Positions 24,460-32,244 of a stretch of 52,188 nt of DNA are shown piece by piece. The notes beneath the pieces are model-generated. The model was not told where the DNA came from, did not search any database, and was given only the letters and a program-made list of their open reading frames with translations. A program made the translations under genes and the position numbers. The stretch covers positions 1 through 52,188 of the forward strand of contig CALDGX010000124.1 in assembly GCA_937941715.1 (NCBI GenBank), read 5' to 3'. Within the stretch, counting starts at the first letter, position 1, and each line of letters begins with the position of its first letter. The stretch is from an uncultured Chloracidobacterium sp. GTDB taxonomy: Bacteria > Acidobacteriota > Blastocatellia > Pyrinomonadales > Pyrinomonadaceae.

Positions 24460-24501
24460 TAGGTTTGAATTAGAACTCAAAAATTAAGAAATTTCAAAGG
24501 T

Positions 24502-24687
24502 CTATTCGGCGTCTTTGACGTCAATGATCTTTCGGCCCTTGTACATACCCGTCTTGGCATCGATGCGGTGCGGCACTTTGGCCTCGCCCGAGTCCTTGTC
24601 CAGATAGAACTGCGGAGTTTTCAGGGCATCATGTGCACGGCGGGTACGAGTACGTGCATGCGAATGTCTTCGTTTTGGATTTGGCAT
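24502..24687 (-). CDS. rpmF: 50S ribosomal protein L32
   Basis: A 61-residue basic ribosomal protein starting MPNPKRRHSHARTRTRRAHD, the typical L32 N-terminus. No zinc-binding cysteines are present, so it is the zinc-independent form. GAGGT lies five bases before the ATG. It follows the DUF177 gene, as in many bacteria. Confidence 0.96.
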   Translation of the reverse strand: MPNPKRRHSHARTRTRRAHDALKTPQFYLDKDSGEAKVPHRIDAKTGMYKGRKIIDVKDAE

Positions 24688-24741
24688 TTTTACCTCAAAT
24701 TAATTTGCCGCAGCCGGTACCTTTTATAGTGCCTTTTGCGG

Positions 24742-25254
24742 CTATTTCAGATCTTTGAGAGCGGCCCATCGCGGGTCGATCTCATTTTCCTCACACTTAC
24801 AATCTATCAGATTTCGGTTGCCCCCGCATTTCGGGCACAACCCTTTGCAGATCTCTCTGCACACCGGATGGTCCGGCAGATCAAGCAATATTTGCTCTCT
24901 CAGTGCGTCAGCAACGTCAATAACGCCGCCTTCAGCGACAGATTCGTCAAGATCCGAGTCCGTCAAGGCCGTATCGGCATCTTCGGGCATCATATCCGAA
25001 CTGACAAATATCGCGTCGAAAAATAACTCGGTCGGCCTTTCGATCGGCTCGAGACATCTCGAACAGTCCACGGTAACGCCCACTTGCAGCGTCCCGCGGA
25101 GGTGGGCCTTTCCGTCGACCCGAACCGTCTCACCACGGAATCGAACCGGTCCGGTCAGCCTGGCACCCAACGTATCGAGCCCGATATCGGCGGCGGCTAT
25201 CGTTTCATCGATCGCCTTTGCCCGAACCCCGATATTTTCAAGTTCGATGATCAT
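24742..25254 (-). CDS. DUF177 (YceD) family protein
   Basis: About 170 residues of the YceD/DUF177 family, which is usually encoded directly before rpmF and has a role in 23S rRNA accumulation in several bacteria. A CSRCLEP motif in the middle and a C-terminal CPKCGG...CKCEE cluster could bind zinc. The start is set at the ATG at 25254; a TTG at 25269 preceded by GGGAAC is the alternative. It is the first gene of the fab operon and is served by a consensus promoter. Confidence 0.88.
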   Translation of the reverse strand: MIIELENIGVRAKAIDETIAAADIGLDTLGARLTGPVRFRGETVRVDGKAHLRGTLQVGVTVDCSRCLEPIERPTELFFDAIFVSSDMMPEDADTALTDSDLDESVAEGGVIDVADALREQILLDLPDHPVCREICKGLCPKCGGNRNLIDCKCEENEIDPRWAALKDLK

Positions 25255-25305
25255 CAACTCACTGTCCAAACATCTGTTCCCGCCCTTTATGAAGGCAAAA
25301 CAAGT

Positions 25306-25333
25306 ATTATAGCTTCTCGCGAGATTGTGTCAA
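25306..25333 (-). promoter_or_regulatory. Consensus sigma-70 promoter of DUF177-rpmF-fab-etfB operon
   Basis: On the minus strand, perfect TTGACA (25333-25328) and perfect TATAAT (25311-25306) are separated by 16 bases. The transcript should begin near 25299, 45 bases before the ATG. Confidence 0.85.
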
Positions 25334-25356
25334 ACAAATAAAACCGCAATTAGGCA

Positions 25357-26427
25357 CTACCGCGAAGCTGTCCCGACCGCGTCGTCCAGTCTCTCAAATC
25401 CGCGTTCGCTAAGGATCGATTCCAAACCCCGGTTTATCCGGTTTGCGAAACCGGGGCCGCCATAGACAAATCCCGTGTACGCCTGAAGCAAGCTGGCCCC
25501 CGCAGCGATCTTCTCGAAAGCATCATCTGCGTTAAATATCCCGCCGACACCGATGATCGGCAGCTTTCCGCCCGAATGACGATAAATATTACGGATCACC
25601 CGTGTCGAGAGTTCCCGGAGGGGCCGGCCGCTGAGGCCGCCGGCTCCGATCTCGGAAATGCCATGCGATCGCAGTCCGTCGCGGATAATCGTAGTGTTTG
25701 TCGCGATGATCCCGTCGAGACCGTAGTTTATTGCAATATCCGTGATTGCTTCGATCTCGCCCTCGGTCAGGTCCGGAGCGATCTTCAGCAAAAGCGGCTT
25801 TGGCCCCGATTCCCTATTACGTGCCTGGAGCGTCCCGAGCAATTCGTCGAGATTTTCGGCGTTTTGAAGCAAACGCAGGCCCGGGGTGTTGGGCGAGGAC
25901 ACATTCACCGCGACGTAGTCGGCCCATGGTTGGACCATTTCAAAGCACTTTACATAATTTTCCGTCGCTTCTTCGACCGGCACGTCTTTGTTCTTGCCGA
26001 TATTTACCCCGACGACACACGTTCGGTCCAACCGCCGCAGACGTTCGGCCACGACCGCTGCCCCGTCATTGTTGAATCCGAGCCGGTTTATTAGGGCCTC
26101 GTCCTCGGTCAAACGAAAGAGTCGGGGTTTCGGATTTCCCGGTTGCGGCTCGTAGGTGACTGTACCTACCTCGACGAAGCCGAATCCGAGTTTCGCCAAC
26201 GGTTCGACCACTACGCAGTTCTTATCAAAACCGGCCGCCAGTCCAAGCGGATTTTCGAATTCCAGCCCGAAACGTTCGATCGGGCCAAAGGCAAAACGTT
26301 CCTTTCGGCCGCCGGAGAATCCAGCGGCACCCGCCTTCAGAGCCTCGATCCCGATCTCGTGAGCTCTTTCGGCATCCACGCCGAACATTATCGGCCTGAT
26401 CAGTTTTTTCCAGACTTTGGATATCAT
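25357..26427 (-). CDS. pyrD: Dihydroorotate dehydrogenase (quinone)
   Basis: A 356-residue class 2 enzyme that oxidises dihydroorotate at the membrane with quinone as acceptor. Class 2 is shown by the N-terminal extension and by the catalytic Ser in NVSSPNTPGLR; FMN-binding segments include GLAAGFDKN, GTVTYEPQPGNPKPR and IIGVGGIF. The ATG at 26427 is preferred to the TTG immediately before it. It diverges from pyrR with 96 bases in between, giving a compact pyrimidine cluster. Confidence 0.95.
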   Translation of the reverse strand: MISKVWKKLIRPIMFGVDAERAHEIGIEALKAGAAGFSGGRKERFAFGPIERFGLEFENPLGLAAGFDKNCVVVEPLAKLGFGFVEVGTVTYEPQPGNPKPRLFRLTEDEALINRLGFNNDGAAVVAERLRRLDRTCVVGVNIGKNKDVPVEEATENYVKCFEMVQPWADYVAVNVSSPNTPGLRLLQNAENLDELLGTLQARNRESGPKPLLLKIAPDLTEGEIEAITDIAINYGLDGIIATNTTIIRDGLRSHGISEIGAGGLSGRPLRELSTRVIRNIYRHSGGKLPIIGVGGIFNADDAFEKIAAGASLLQAYTGFVYGGPGFANRINRGLESILSERGFERLDDAVGTASR

Positions 26428-26438
26428 CAATGACCAAG

Positions 26439-26444
26439 ATTTTA
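26439..26444 (-). promoter_or_regulatory. Candidate -10 box of pyrD
   Basis: TAAAAT on the minus strand, 11 bases before the pyrD ATG, implies a leader of about five bases. The -35 region (TTTCGA) is poor. Confidence 0.35.
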
Positions 26445-26483
26445 ATTGAATCGCGGCGTATTCGAAACTTCACCGGATCAACT

Positions 26484-26512
26484 TTGAACTTTACCTGTAC
26501 GTTTGTTACGAT
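26484..26512 (+). promoter_or_regulatory. Candidate promoter of pyrR-pyrB-pyrC
   Basis: -35 TTGAAC (26484-26489), 17-base spacer, -10 TACGAT (26507-26512). Expected start about 26519, only five bases before the ATG at 26524. Confidence 0.4.
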
Positions 26513-26523
26513 TTCCCTACAAA

Positions 26524-27087
26524 ATGGGTGACGAAATACATCTGAAAGAAAAATCGCGGATCATGGATTCGGCGGATATGGAGCGGGCTATTTCAAGGCT
26601 CGCCTCGGAGATCGTCGAATCAAATCAAGGCACCGACGACCTTTACATTGTCGGTATCCGGCGCCGCGGTGTGCCGCTGGCCGAACGGCTTGTTGATAAG
26701 ATCGAGTCGCTTGAGGGGAACCGTCCCCTATATGGGATAATTGATATAACGCTTTATCGTGATGACCTGTCTACGGTCGGTGCAAACCCGATAGTTAACC
26801 GCACCGAACTCGAACACGACATCGAGGGTAAAAACATCGTCCTCGTTGACGACGTACTCTATACCGGCCGAACGATCCGCGCTGCTCTCGACCAGTTGAT
26901 GGACTTCGGCAGGCCGCGGAAAGTTCAGCTCGCGGTTCTGATCGATCGCGGCCGCGAACACCGCGAACTACCCATCCAGGCCGACTTTAACGGTAAGCTT
27001 GTACCAACCAAACATACCGAGATCATTAAGGTAATGCTCAAGGAATACGACGACGTCGAAGCAGTTGGGATTTTTGAAAGACCGTAA
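26524..27087 (+). CDS. pyrR: PyrR: pyrimidine regulator / uracil phosphoribosyltransferase
   Basis: A 187-residue bifunctional PyrR. The PRPP-binding motif VLVDDVLYTGRTIRAA and the DITLYRDDLS segment are family signatures. In other bacteria PyrR binds pyr mRNA in response to UMP/UTP and controls attenuation, and can also make UMP from uracil. The start is at the ATG at 26524, which gives the normal N-terminus; the upstream in-frame TTG (26503) has no ribosome site. An intrinsic terminator follows directly, before pyrB. Confidence 0.94.
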   Translation: MGDEIHLKEKSRIMDSADMERAISRLASEIVESNQGTDDLYIVGIRRRGVPLAERLVDKIESLEGNRPLYGIIDITLYRDDLSTVGANPIVNRTELEHDIEGKNIVLVDDVLYTGRTIRAALDQLMDFGRPRKVQLAVLIDRGREHRELPIQADFNGKLVPTKHTEIIKVMLKEYDDVEAVGIFERP

Positions 27088-27088
27088 C

Positions 27089-27113
27089 ACAGGCCGTATG
27101 GCCTGTTTTTTTT
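27089..27113 (+). terminator. Terminator between pyrR and pyrB
   Basis: ACAGGCC (27089-27095), loop GTAT, GGCCTGT (27100-27106), then eight T. It begins two bases after the pyrR stop and ends 38 bases before pyrB. A candidate PyrR-controlled attenuator, but no antiterminator is obvious. Confidence 0.85.
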
Positions 27114-27151
27114 GACCGAAACGACAATTTTCGTAGTTTGCCGCCGTTAAG

Positions 27152-28159
27152 ATGGAAAAGCCATTTAGAAGGAGAGACCTGTTGGGCATCCGCGAGCTAT
27201 CCGCTGCGGAGGTGATCGGCATACTCGATACTGCAGAGAACTTCAGCGAGATATCGAACCGCGAGGTCAAAAAGGTCCCCGCTCTTCGCGGCAAAACGGT
27301 CATCAATCTTTTTTTCGAGGCCTCGACCCGTACGCGCACATCGTTCGAACTCGCCGCCAAACGGCTTTCGGCCGACGCCGTCAACATCAGTGTTTCGTCG
27401 TCGAGCGTAAGCAAGGGCGAAACTTTGATCGACACGGCGATGAATCTGGATGCAATGGCACCTGACTGCATCGTCGTCCGTCATTCGTCGGCCGGTGTGC
27501 CGCATCAACTCGCAAAGGTTTCCCGTGCCGCGATCGTAAATGCGGGGGACGGAGCTAACGAACATCCGACTCAAGCACTACTTGACGCGATGACGATCCG
27601 CGAGCACAAAAAACAGATCGAAGGGCTTGAGGTTGCGATCATCGGCGATATTTTGCACAGCCGTGTGGCTCGGTCGAATATACATCTGCTGACCAAATTA
27701 GGTGCAAGGGTCCGGGTTGCCGGGCCGGGGACACTGGTTCCGGCCGATTTTCAGCACTTGTTAGATTCGGAAACATCGATCGACCGAGACAATATAGGTT
27801 CCAATATCCACGATCCAAGACCGTTGGCCGTCTGTCCCAGCGTCGAAGACGCTATCTCAGGAGCCGATGTGGTGATGATCCTCCGCATTCAACGCGAGCG
27901 GCAGGATTCAGCGTATTTCCCGACATTGCGCGAGTACTCGATCCATTACGGCCTGACAAACGAGCGGCTCGATCTGGCAAAGAAAGACGCCATTGTCCTT
28001 CATCCCGGCCCGATGAATCGAGGCATCGAGATCGCATCCGAAGTTGCAGACAGTTCGCGTTCGCTGATATTGGATCAGGTTAAATACGGCGTTGCGGTGA
28101 GAATGGCCGTACTCTACCTGGCGACCGGAGGCACGGTTCAGCAGCCAGGTCGGGAGTGA
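27152..28159 (+). CDS. pyrB: Aspartate carbamoyltransferase catalytic subunit
   Basis: A 335-residue enzyme making N-carbamoyl-aspartate. The carbamoyl-phosphate motif is STRTRTSFELAAKRL, with HPTQALLDAMTI and DILHSRVARSN downstream. The C-terminal aspartate-binding domain includes HPGPMNRGIEI. The ATG at 27152 fits the family start, although a good ribosome-site sequence (AAGGAGAG) lies just before an in-frame TTG at 27182. No pyrI regulatory subunit is nearby. pyrC follows after 15 bases. Confidence 0.95.
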   Translation: MEKPFRRRDLLGIRELSAAEVIGILDTAENFSEISNREVKKVPALRGKTVINLFFEASTRTRTSFELAAKRLSADAVNISVSSSSVSKGETLIDTAMNLDAMAPDCIVVRHSSAGVPHQLAKVSRAAIVNAGDGANEHPTQALLDAMTIREHKKQIEGLEVAIIGDILHSRVARSNIHLLTKLGARVRVAGPGTLVPADFQHLLDSETSIDRDNIGSNIHDPRPLAVCPSVEDAISGADVVMILRIQRERQDSAYFPTLREYSIHYGLTNERLDLAKKDAIVLHPGPMNRGIEIASEVADSSRSLILDQVKYGVAVRMAVLYLATGGTVQQPGRE

Positions 28160-28174
28160 CGGCTAAACAAAACA

Positions 28175-29458
28175 ATGAAGCTACTAATTGCCAATGGCCA
28201 TCTGATCGATCCGGCCGCTCAGGAAAATACAGGGATGTCGGTTCTCGTTGAGGACGGCAAGGTCACGGCTTGGATCAGGCCCGGAGAAAGCGTACCTGAG
28301 GGCTGCGAGGTTTTTGACGCGAGCGGATTGCTGGTGGCTCCGGGCTTCATCGATATGCACGTCCATTTGCGTGAGCCGGGCCAGGAACACAAGGAAACGA
28401 TCGCTAGCGGATGCGCGGCCGCGGTGGCGGGTGGCTGGACCAGCGTTTGTCCGATGCCGAACACGAATCCGGTCAATGATAACGCGGCGATCACGCGTTA
28501 CATGATCGAGCAGGCAGAGCGTGCGGGACTTGCGAGTGTTTTCCCGATCGGGGCGATCACAAAATCGTCTGACGGCTCCGAACTCGCTGAAATGGGCGAG
28601 ATGAAAGCGGCGGGGGCCGTTGCCGTCTCAGATGACGGCCGGCCGGTGCCCAATGCCGGAATGATGCGCCGGGCGATGCAGTATGCCCGCGATTTTGACC
28701 TGCCGGTGATCGATCATTGCGAAGACAAATCGCTCTCGTCGGGCGGCGTTATGCATGAAGGAAAAATCTCACTTCTGCTTGGACTCAAAGGAATGCCCGC
28801 ACTTGCCGAGGACATCGACGCGATCCGCGATATCATACTCGCCAAAGACACGGGAGCCCACATCCACATAGCTCACGTCTCGACCAAAGGCGCGGTCGAG
28901 GCGGTTCGCCGTGCAAAGAACGAGGGCATAAACGTCACATGCGAAGTTGCTCCCCATCACTTCACCCTTACCGATAAGGCTGTCGAGGGCTACGACACAA
29001 ATACCAAAATGGCTCCGCCGCTTCGCAGCGACGAGCACCTTGAAGCGGTCATCGAGGGACTTAAAGACGGCACGATCGACGCGATCGCGACCGACCACGC
29101 GCCACACCATGCCGATGAAAAGGCACTCGAGTACGATCGAGCCCCGTTTGGCATTACCGGGCTGGAAACGGCAATAGGACTTGCATTTAATGAACTGGTG
29201 CACAAGGGGATTATCGGCTTGGTTCGGCTTGTCGAACTCTGCTCGGCCAATCCGGCACGCATCTTCAAACTTGCTGGCCGCGGCACATTAGCACCAGGTT
29301 CGGTTGCAGATGTGACGATTATCGACCCGGATCTAAAATGGATTTACCGAAATTCCGAATCGCGCTCAAAATCGCGAAATTCGCCTTATGACGGCTGGGA
29401 ATTCGCGGGTGCAGCGGTTGCCACCATCGTCGGCGGCCGCATTGTCTATCGCCGCTAA
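28175..29458 (+). CDS. pyrC: Dihydroorotase, type I
   Basis: A 427-residue amidohydrolase closing carbamoyl-aspartate to dihydroorotate. The zinc motif is DMHVHLREPG near residue 60, SDDGRPV and the final ATDHAPHH motif carry other active-site residues, and the C-terminal composite domain ends IYRNSESRSKSRNSPYDGW. The length fits type I dihydroorotase. No ribosome site is seen before the ATG, suggesting coupling or read-through from pyrB. Confidence 0.95.
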   Translation: MKLLIANGHLIDPAAQENTGMSVLVEDGKVTAWIRPGESVPEGCEVFDASGLLVAPGFIDMHVHLREPGQEHKETIASGCAAAVAGGWTSVCPMPNTNPVNDNAAITRYMIEQAERAGLASVFPIGAITKSSDGSELAEMGEMKAAGAVAVSDDGRPVPNAGMMRRAMQYARDFDLPVIDHCEDKSLSSGGVMHEGKISLLLGLKGMPALAEDIDAIRDIILAKDTGAHIHIAHVSTKGAVEAVRRAKNEGINVTCEVAPHHFTLTDKAVEGYDTNTKMAPPLRSDEHLEAVIEGLKDGTIDAIATDHAPHHADEKALEYDRAPFGITGLETAIGLAFNELVHKGIIGLVRLVELCSANPARIFKLAGRGTLAPGSVADVTIIDPDLKWIYRNSESRSKSRNSPYDGWEFAGAAVATIVGGRIVYRR

Positions 29459-29494
29459 TTGTGGCAAAGTGTTCAGTTAATCAAGGAGAATATG

Positions 29495-30010
29495 ATGAAA
29501 ACATTCATTTTCGCAACTATCTTTGTGTTCGCACTTGCCGGATCGGTGGTTGCCCAAAACAAGAGCGTTTACACGAGCACCAAGACCTCGGCCTGCCGAA
29601 CTATCAAACAGTCCTCCGAAGGGGCCGGCTACTATGTTGGCGAATGCCCCGGCACCGGCGGTTTCAAGGCTCAGGTGCTCGAGGACGACATTCGTCAGTC
29701 GATCAATATCATAACGCCGGCGAAGAAAAAGTTTGAGCTGGATTTTTGGGGCTTCTATTCCGGATTTTCCAGCGTTGGCGAAAAGATCGAGTGGCGTGTG
29801 AAAGGAACGGTCCCGGTCGCTTTGATCTCGCGGTTCAATGTCGCTGACGCCGAGGACAGCTCAAAGAACACGTCCTACCTGATCGTGTCGAAGATATCGA
29901 AAACTATGTCATGCGTTACAGACATTGTAGAACCCGGTGCCGGCCAAAACGAAACTGCCAGAAAACTAGCCGATGAGGCCACCGGAAAACCGTGCAAATC
30001 TAAAGAGTAA
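29495..30010 (+). CDS. Secreted hypothetical protein
   Basis: A protein of about 171 residues with a clear signal peptide (MKTFIFATIFVFALAGSVVAQ) and a mature part with four cysteines, the first three in ACRTI, GECPGTG and MSCVTD contexts. No known domain recognised. The start at 29495 is preferred because AAGGAG lies six bases upstream; another ATG precedes it directly. It follows pyrC by 36 bases and is 20 bases before the TerC gene. Confidence 0.75.
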   Translation: MKTFIFATIFVFALAGSVVAQNKSVYTSTKTSACRTIKQSSEGAGYYVGECPGTGGFKAQVLEDDIRQSINIITPAKKKFELDFWGFYSGFSSVGEKIEWRVKGTVPVALISRFNVADAEDSSKNTSYLIVSKISKTMSCVTDIVEPGAGQNETARKLADEATGKPCKSKE

Positions 30011-30030
30011 CGGCTCAGGAGAAATTTTGA

Positions 30031-30792
30031 ATGGAATGGATCGCTGACCCGCAGATCTGGATAGCCTTTTTGACGTTGGCGGTGCTCGAACTCGTACTCG
30101 GGATCGATAATGTCATCTTCATTTCGATCCTTTCGGGAAAACTCCCCGAAAAGGACCAAAAACGTGCTCGGTTGATCGGTCTCTCACTCGCCTTGATAAT
30201 GCGTGTGATCCTGCTTTTCTCCCTGACTTGGGTGATGGGTCTTGTCGAACCGCTGTTCACCGTCATCGGGCACACGGTCTCCGGCCGGGATCTGATCTTG
30301 CTGGTTGGCGGCATGTTCTTAATATTCAAGAGCACGCATGAGATCCATGGTTCGCTCGAGGGCTCAGACGGGGATAGCTCTAGAAAGACATATGCCGGCT
30401 TTACGGGCGTCATCATTCAGATAATGCTGCTCGATATCGTGTTCTCCCTCGATTCGGTCATTACGGCGATCGGTATGGTCAGCAATGTTTGGATCATGAT
30501 CGCTGCCGTTGTCGTCTCGATCATCGCGATGATGCTTTTCGCCGGTTCGATCGGAGCTTTCGTCCAGCGGCATCCGACCGTTAAGATGCTTGCTCTGGCA
30601 TTTTTGCTTCTGATCGGTGTCACGCTGATCGCCGAGGGAATGCATCAGCACATCTCTAAGGGATACATTTACTTTGCCATGGCGTTTTCAGTATTCGTCG
30701 AGGTGTTAAATATTCGGCTTCGCAAAAAGGCGAAACCGGTCATCTTGCATAATCAATTCACAGACGAGGACGAAGCAAAGGCGATCTCGTAA
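30031..30792 (+). CDS. TerC family integral membrane protein
   Basis: A 253-residue protein with about seven hydrophobic segments. The TerC/Alx motifs ELVLGIDNVIFISIL (residues 20-34) and FSLDSVITAIGMV are present and contain the conserved acidic residues. TerC-family proteins are implicated in metal, mainly manganese, homeostasis and export at the membrane. AGGAG lies nine bases before the ATG. No manganese riboswitch was seen upstream. Confidence 0.9.
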   Translation: MEWIADPQIWIAFLTLAVLELVLGIDNVIFISILSGKLPEKDQKRARLIGLSLALIMRVILLFSLTWVMGLVEPLFTVIGHTVSGRDLILLVGGMFLIFKSTHEIHGSLEGSDGDSSRKTYAGFTGVIIQIMLLDIVFSLDSVITAIGMVSNVWIMIAAVVVSIIAMMLFAGSIGAFVQRHPTVKMLALAFLLLIGVTLIAEGMHQHISKGYIYFAMAFSVFVEVLNIRLRKKAKPVILHNQFTDEDEAKAIS

Positions 30793-30880
30793 TTACGCAG
30801 ACGTTATGCGGCCCTCGTGCACAGTATGCGCGTTTTAGTCTAGTACTTGAACAATTTGCATATCCGGTCAGTGTGTGGGC

Positions 30881-30909
30881 TTGCGAAGCAATTGCTTAAG
30901 CGCTATAGT
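30881..30909 (+). promoter_or_regulatory. Candidate promoter of the stem-loop array
   Basis: -35 TTGCGA (30881-30886), 17-base spacer, -10 TATAGT (30904-30909). Expected start about 30916, upstream of the first hairpin. Confidence 0.5.
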
Positions 30910-30915
30910 CGCGGT

Positions 30916-31145
30916 GGATAGTTGAGGCTCCCCGCCGATTCTGTCCAAAATCAGGAACGGACGTCTTTTGCGGTGTGGGAGACGCAACTGATGAAAGTTC
31001 CTAAATTGGAAAGGGTGTCGTTCGAGGTGTGGGAGACTCGTCTGATGCCCTTTCCGCTTTTAAATTTGTGGGCTACGGAATAAATTCCGCAGCCCAGTTC
31101 GGTGTTGCATTTTGTACCGTGTGGGACGGCACGGAAGCAACACCG
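30916..31145 (+). ncRNA. Candidate structured RNA with repeated GTGTGGGA-loop hairpins
   Basis: Three hairpins (30953-31002, 31008-31055, 31100-31145) have unrelated stems but carry the same loop: GTGTGGGAGA in the first two and GTGTGGGA in the third. The first two also share GTC on the 5' side and CTGATG on the 3' side of the inner stem. Outer stems are AGGAAC/GTTCCT, GGAAAGGG/CCCTTTCC and CGGTGTTGC/GCAACACCG; inner stems are TTGCG/CGCAA, CGAG/CTCG and CCG/CGG. Different stems around a fixed loop is the pattern expected of selected RNA structure. A fourth, different hairpin lies at 31069-31096. Strand is inferred from G-U pairs that only form in the plus-strand RNA. The 3' end is unknown. 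Confidence 0.5.
31069..31096 (+). repeat. Strong hairpin inside the array
   Basis: TGGGCT-A-CGGAA / TTCCG-C-AGCCCA with a TAAA loop: 11 base pairs and one mismatch. It lacks the shared GTGTGGGA loop and has no T run, so it is not a normal terminator. Confidence 0.75.
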
Positions 31146-31163
31146 CCTGGGAGATCAAATCGC

Positions 31164-31940
31164 TTACGGCCCCGGCGGCGGATCGACAACGACCGGATCG
31201 CAATTTCCGTCGCGTCCCATCATCTTCGATTCGAGCGGAGCACCCTTTGCGAATGAACTGTGAAGTTTGCCCGCGGTAAACTGTCGGCTTCCGGGCGGAA
31301 AAACACTCTTGTCGGTAACCCAATCGTAATAATTCAAAAAGTCACTCCGATTCCCCGGCAGGTGGCAATCATTGTCAAATAAGAGGTGTATGTCGCCGGA
31401 TTTGCTTTCGCCCCACGAGATCAGCTCCGGGCCGTTCTCGTCCTTGGCGAGAATAGCGACCTTGCCGCCGTCATTGAGTTGGAACGTGAGCCGTGCGACC
31501 TTTGCGACCTCGTGCCCGTGGGCAGTTGCCGCGCCGTCGGGGTATTCGGCGATCCAGTAGTCAGGTACCATGTCCTCGCCCCCAAGCGTTCCGACCGGAA
31601 CTCTCAAATGAACGTAATGCCGGCCGTTTGATGAATTTGGCTTCGCGTTTAGATTCGACTGCCCTTTTGCGTCCAGGCCGTGAAGGTCGGAATCGTTGAG
31701 ATTCAAGATCGACGCAAAGCCCTTGCCGCGGCCGCGGGCCATCGTTGCCGGGTTGACCGGCTTTAGGTACATCGTCAACGGCCGTGTCCGGTCCGCGAGT
31801 TCGATGGCAGGGATGGTGGAACCATTGCTGAAAACCTTTATCGTGTGATCAGCGTCGGTAATGAAAACGATGTTCCAAACCAAGTCTTTTTCATAAATTA
31901 TCGCGTCGCCCGCGATATCCAATGTAACTGCTAACGTCAT
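31164..31940 (-). CDS. Hypothetical protein
   Basis: A 258-residue protein of unrecognised family without signal peptide or membrane segment. It starts MTLAVTLDIAGDAIIYEKDL and ends in a proline-rich DPPPGP. The composition (many Asp, Gly, Asn; predicted beta strands) suggests a soluble beta-rich fold. AAGGAG is eight bases before the ATG at 31940; a TTG directly upstream is in frame. It is convergent with the stem-loop array, so the RNA would run toward its 3' end. Confidence 0.75.
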   Translation of the reverse strand: MTLAVTLDIAGDAIIYEKDLVWNIVFITDADHTIKVFSNGSTIPAIELADRTRPLTMYLKPVNPATMARGRGKGFASILNLNDSDLHGLDAKGQSNLNAKPNSSNGRHYVHLRVPVGTLGGEDMVPDYWIAEYPDGAATAHGHEVAKVARLTFQLNDGGKVAILAKDENGPELISWGESKSGDIHLLFDNDCHLPGNRSDFLNYYDWVTDKSVFPPGSRQFTAGKLHSSFAKGAPLESKMMGRDGNCDPVVVDPPPGP

Positions 31941-32244
31941 CAAAGTGTCTCCTTAGTTTGAGGGATTGTGGATCGAACGCATTCAACTCGACGGAGAAAC
32001 CCAGAACATTACCGGGCTTTTTTCGCTATTGAATGACACTTTGTTCATCCACCCTATATATGTCGATTTAGGGATTTCTATTACATGGCTTTTTATTTTT
32101 TTTTATCTCAAGAGCAGGATTATGTGATCCGAGATATTTTTGACAACTTCGTGCAGGACATTGGGCATCAATAGCCACGTAGCTTCGCGGGTGCTGCGGT
32201 TTACCATTCGCGATCGTAGATATTGCCTCCCCAAACGGTAAAAT
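31941..32244. other. 304-base divergent intergenic region
   Basis: Separates the unrecognised protein from the astacin-like protease. It contains an A/T-rich tract around 32089-32105 and a weak CCCTA/TAGGG inverted repeat at 32052-32073. No convincing promoter or RNA was found. Confidence 0.5.

Larger units (their letters stand above)
30793..31163. other. 371-base intergenic region with promoter and stem-loop array
   Basis: No gene fits. It contains a candidate promoter (30881-30909) and four hairpins on 193 bases, three with a shared loop sequence. No terminator with a T run was seen at its right end. Confidence 0.6.

Noticed and set aside
23692..24462. 256-residue plus-strand open frame
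   Set aside because: It is antisense to fabH; no domain is recognisable.
27182..28159. Alternative TTG start of pyrB behind AAGGAGAG
   Set aside because: Residues upstream of the TTG match the normal family N-terminus; the purine run encodes arginines and is probably fortuitous.
30881..31145. Miniature transposable element as the origin of the hairpins
   Set aside because: The copies differ in stem sequence, which does not fit recent transposition, and no terminal repeats or target duplications were seen.
30793..31163. Manganese riboswitch (yybP-ykoY type) next to the TerC gene
   Set aside because: The stem-loops lie downstream of the gene, not upstream, and the conserved loop sequences of that riboswitch are not present.
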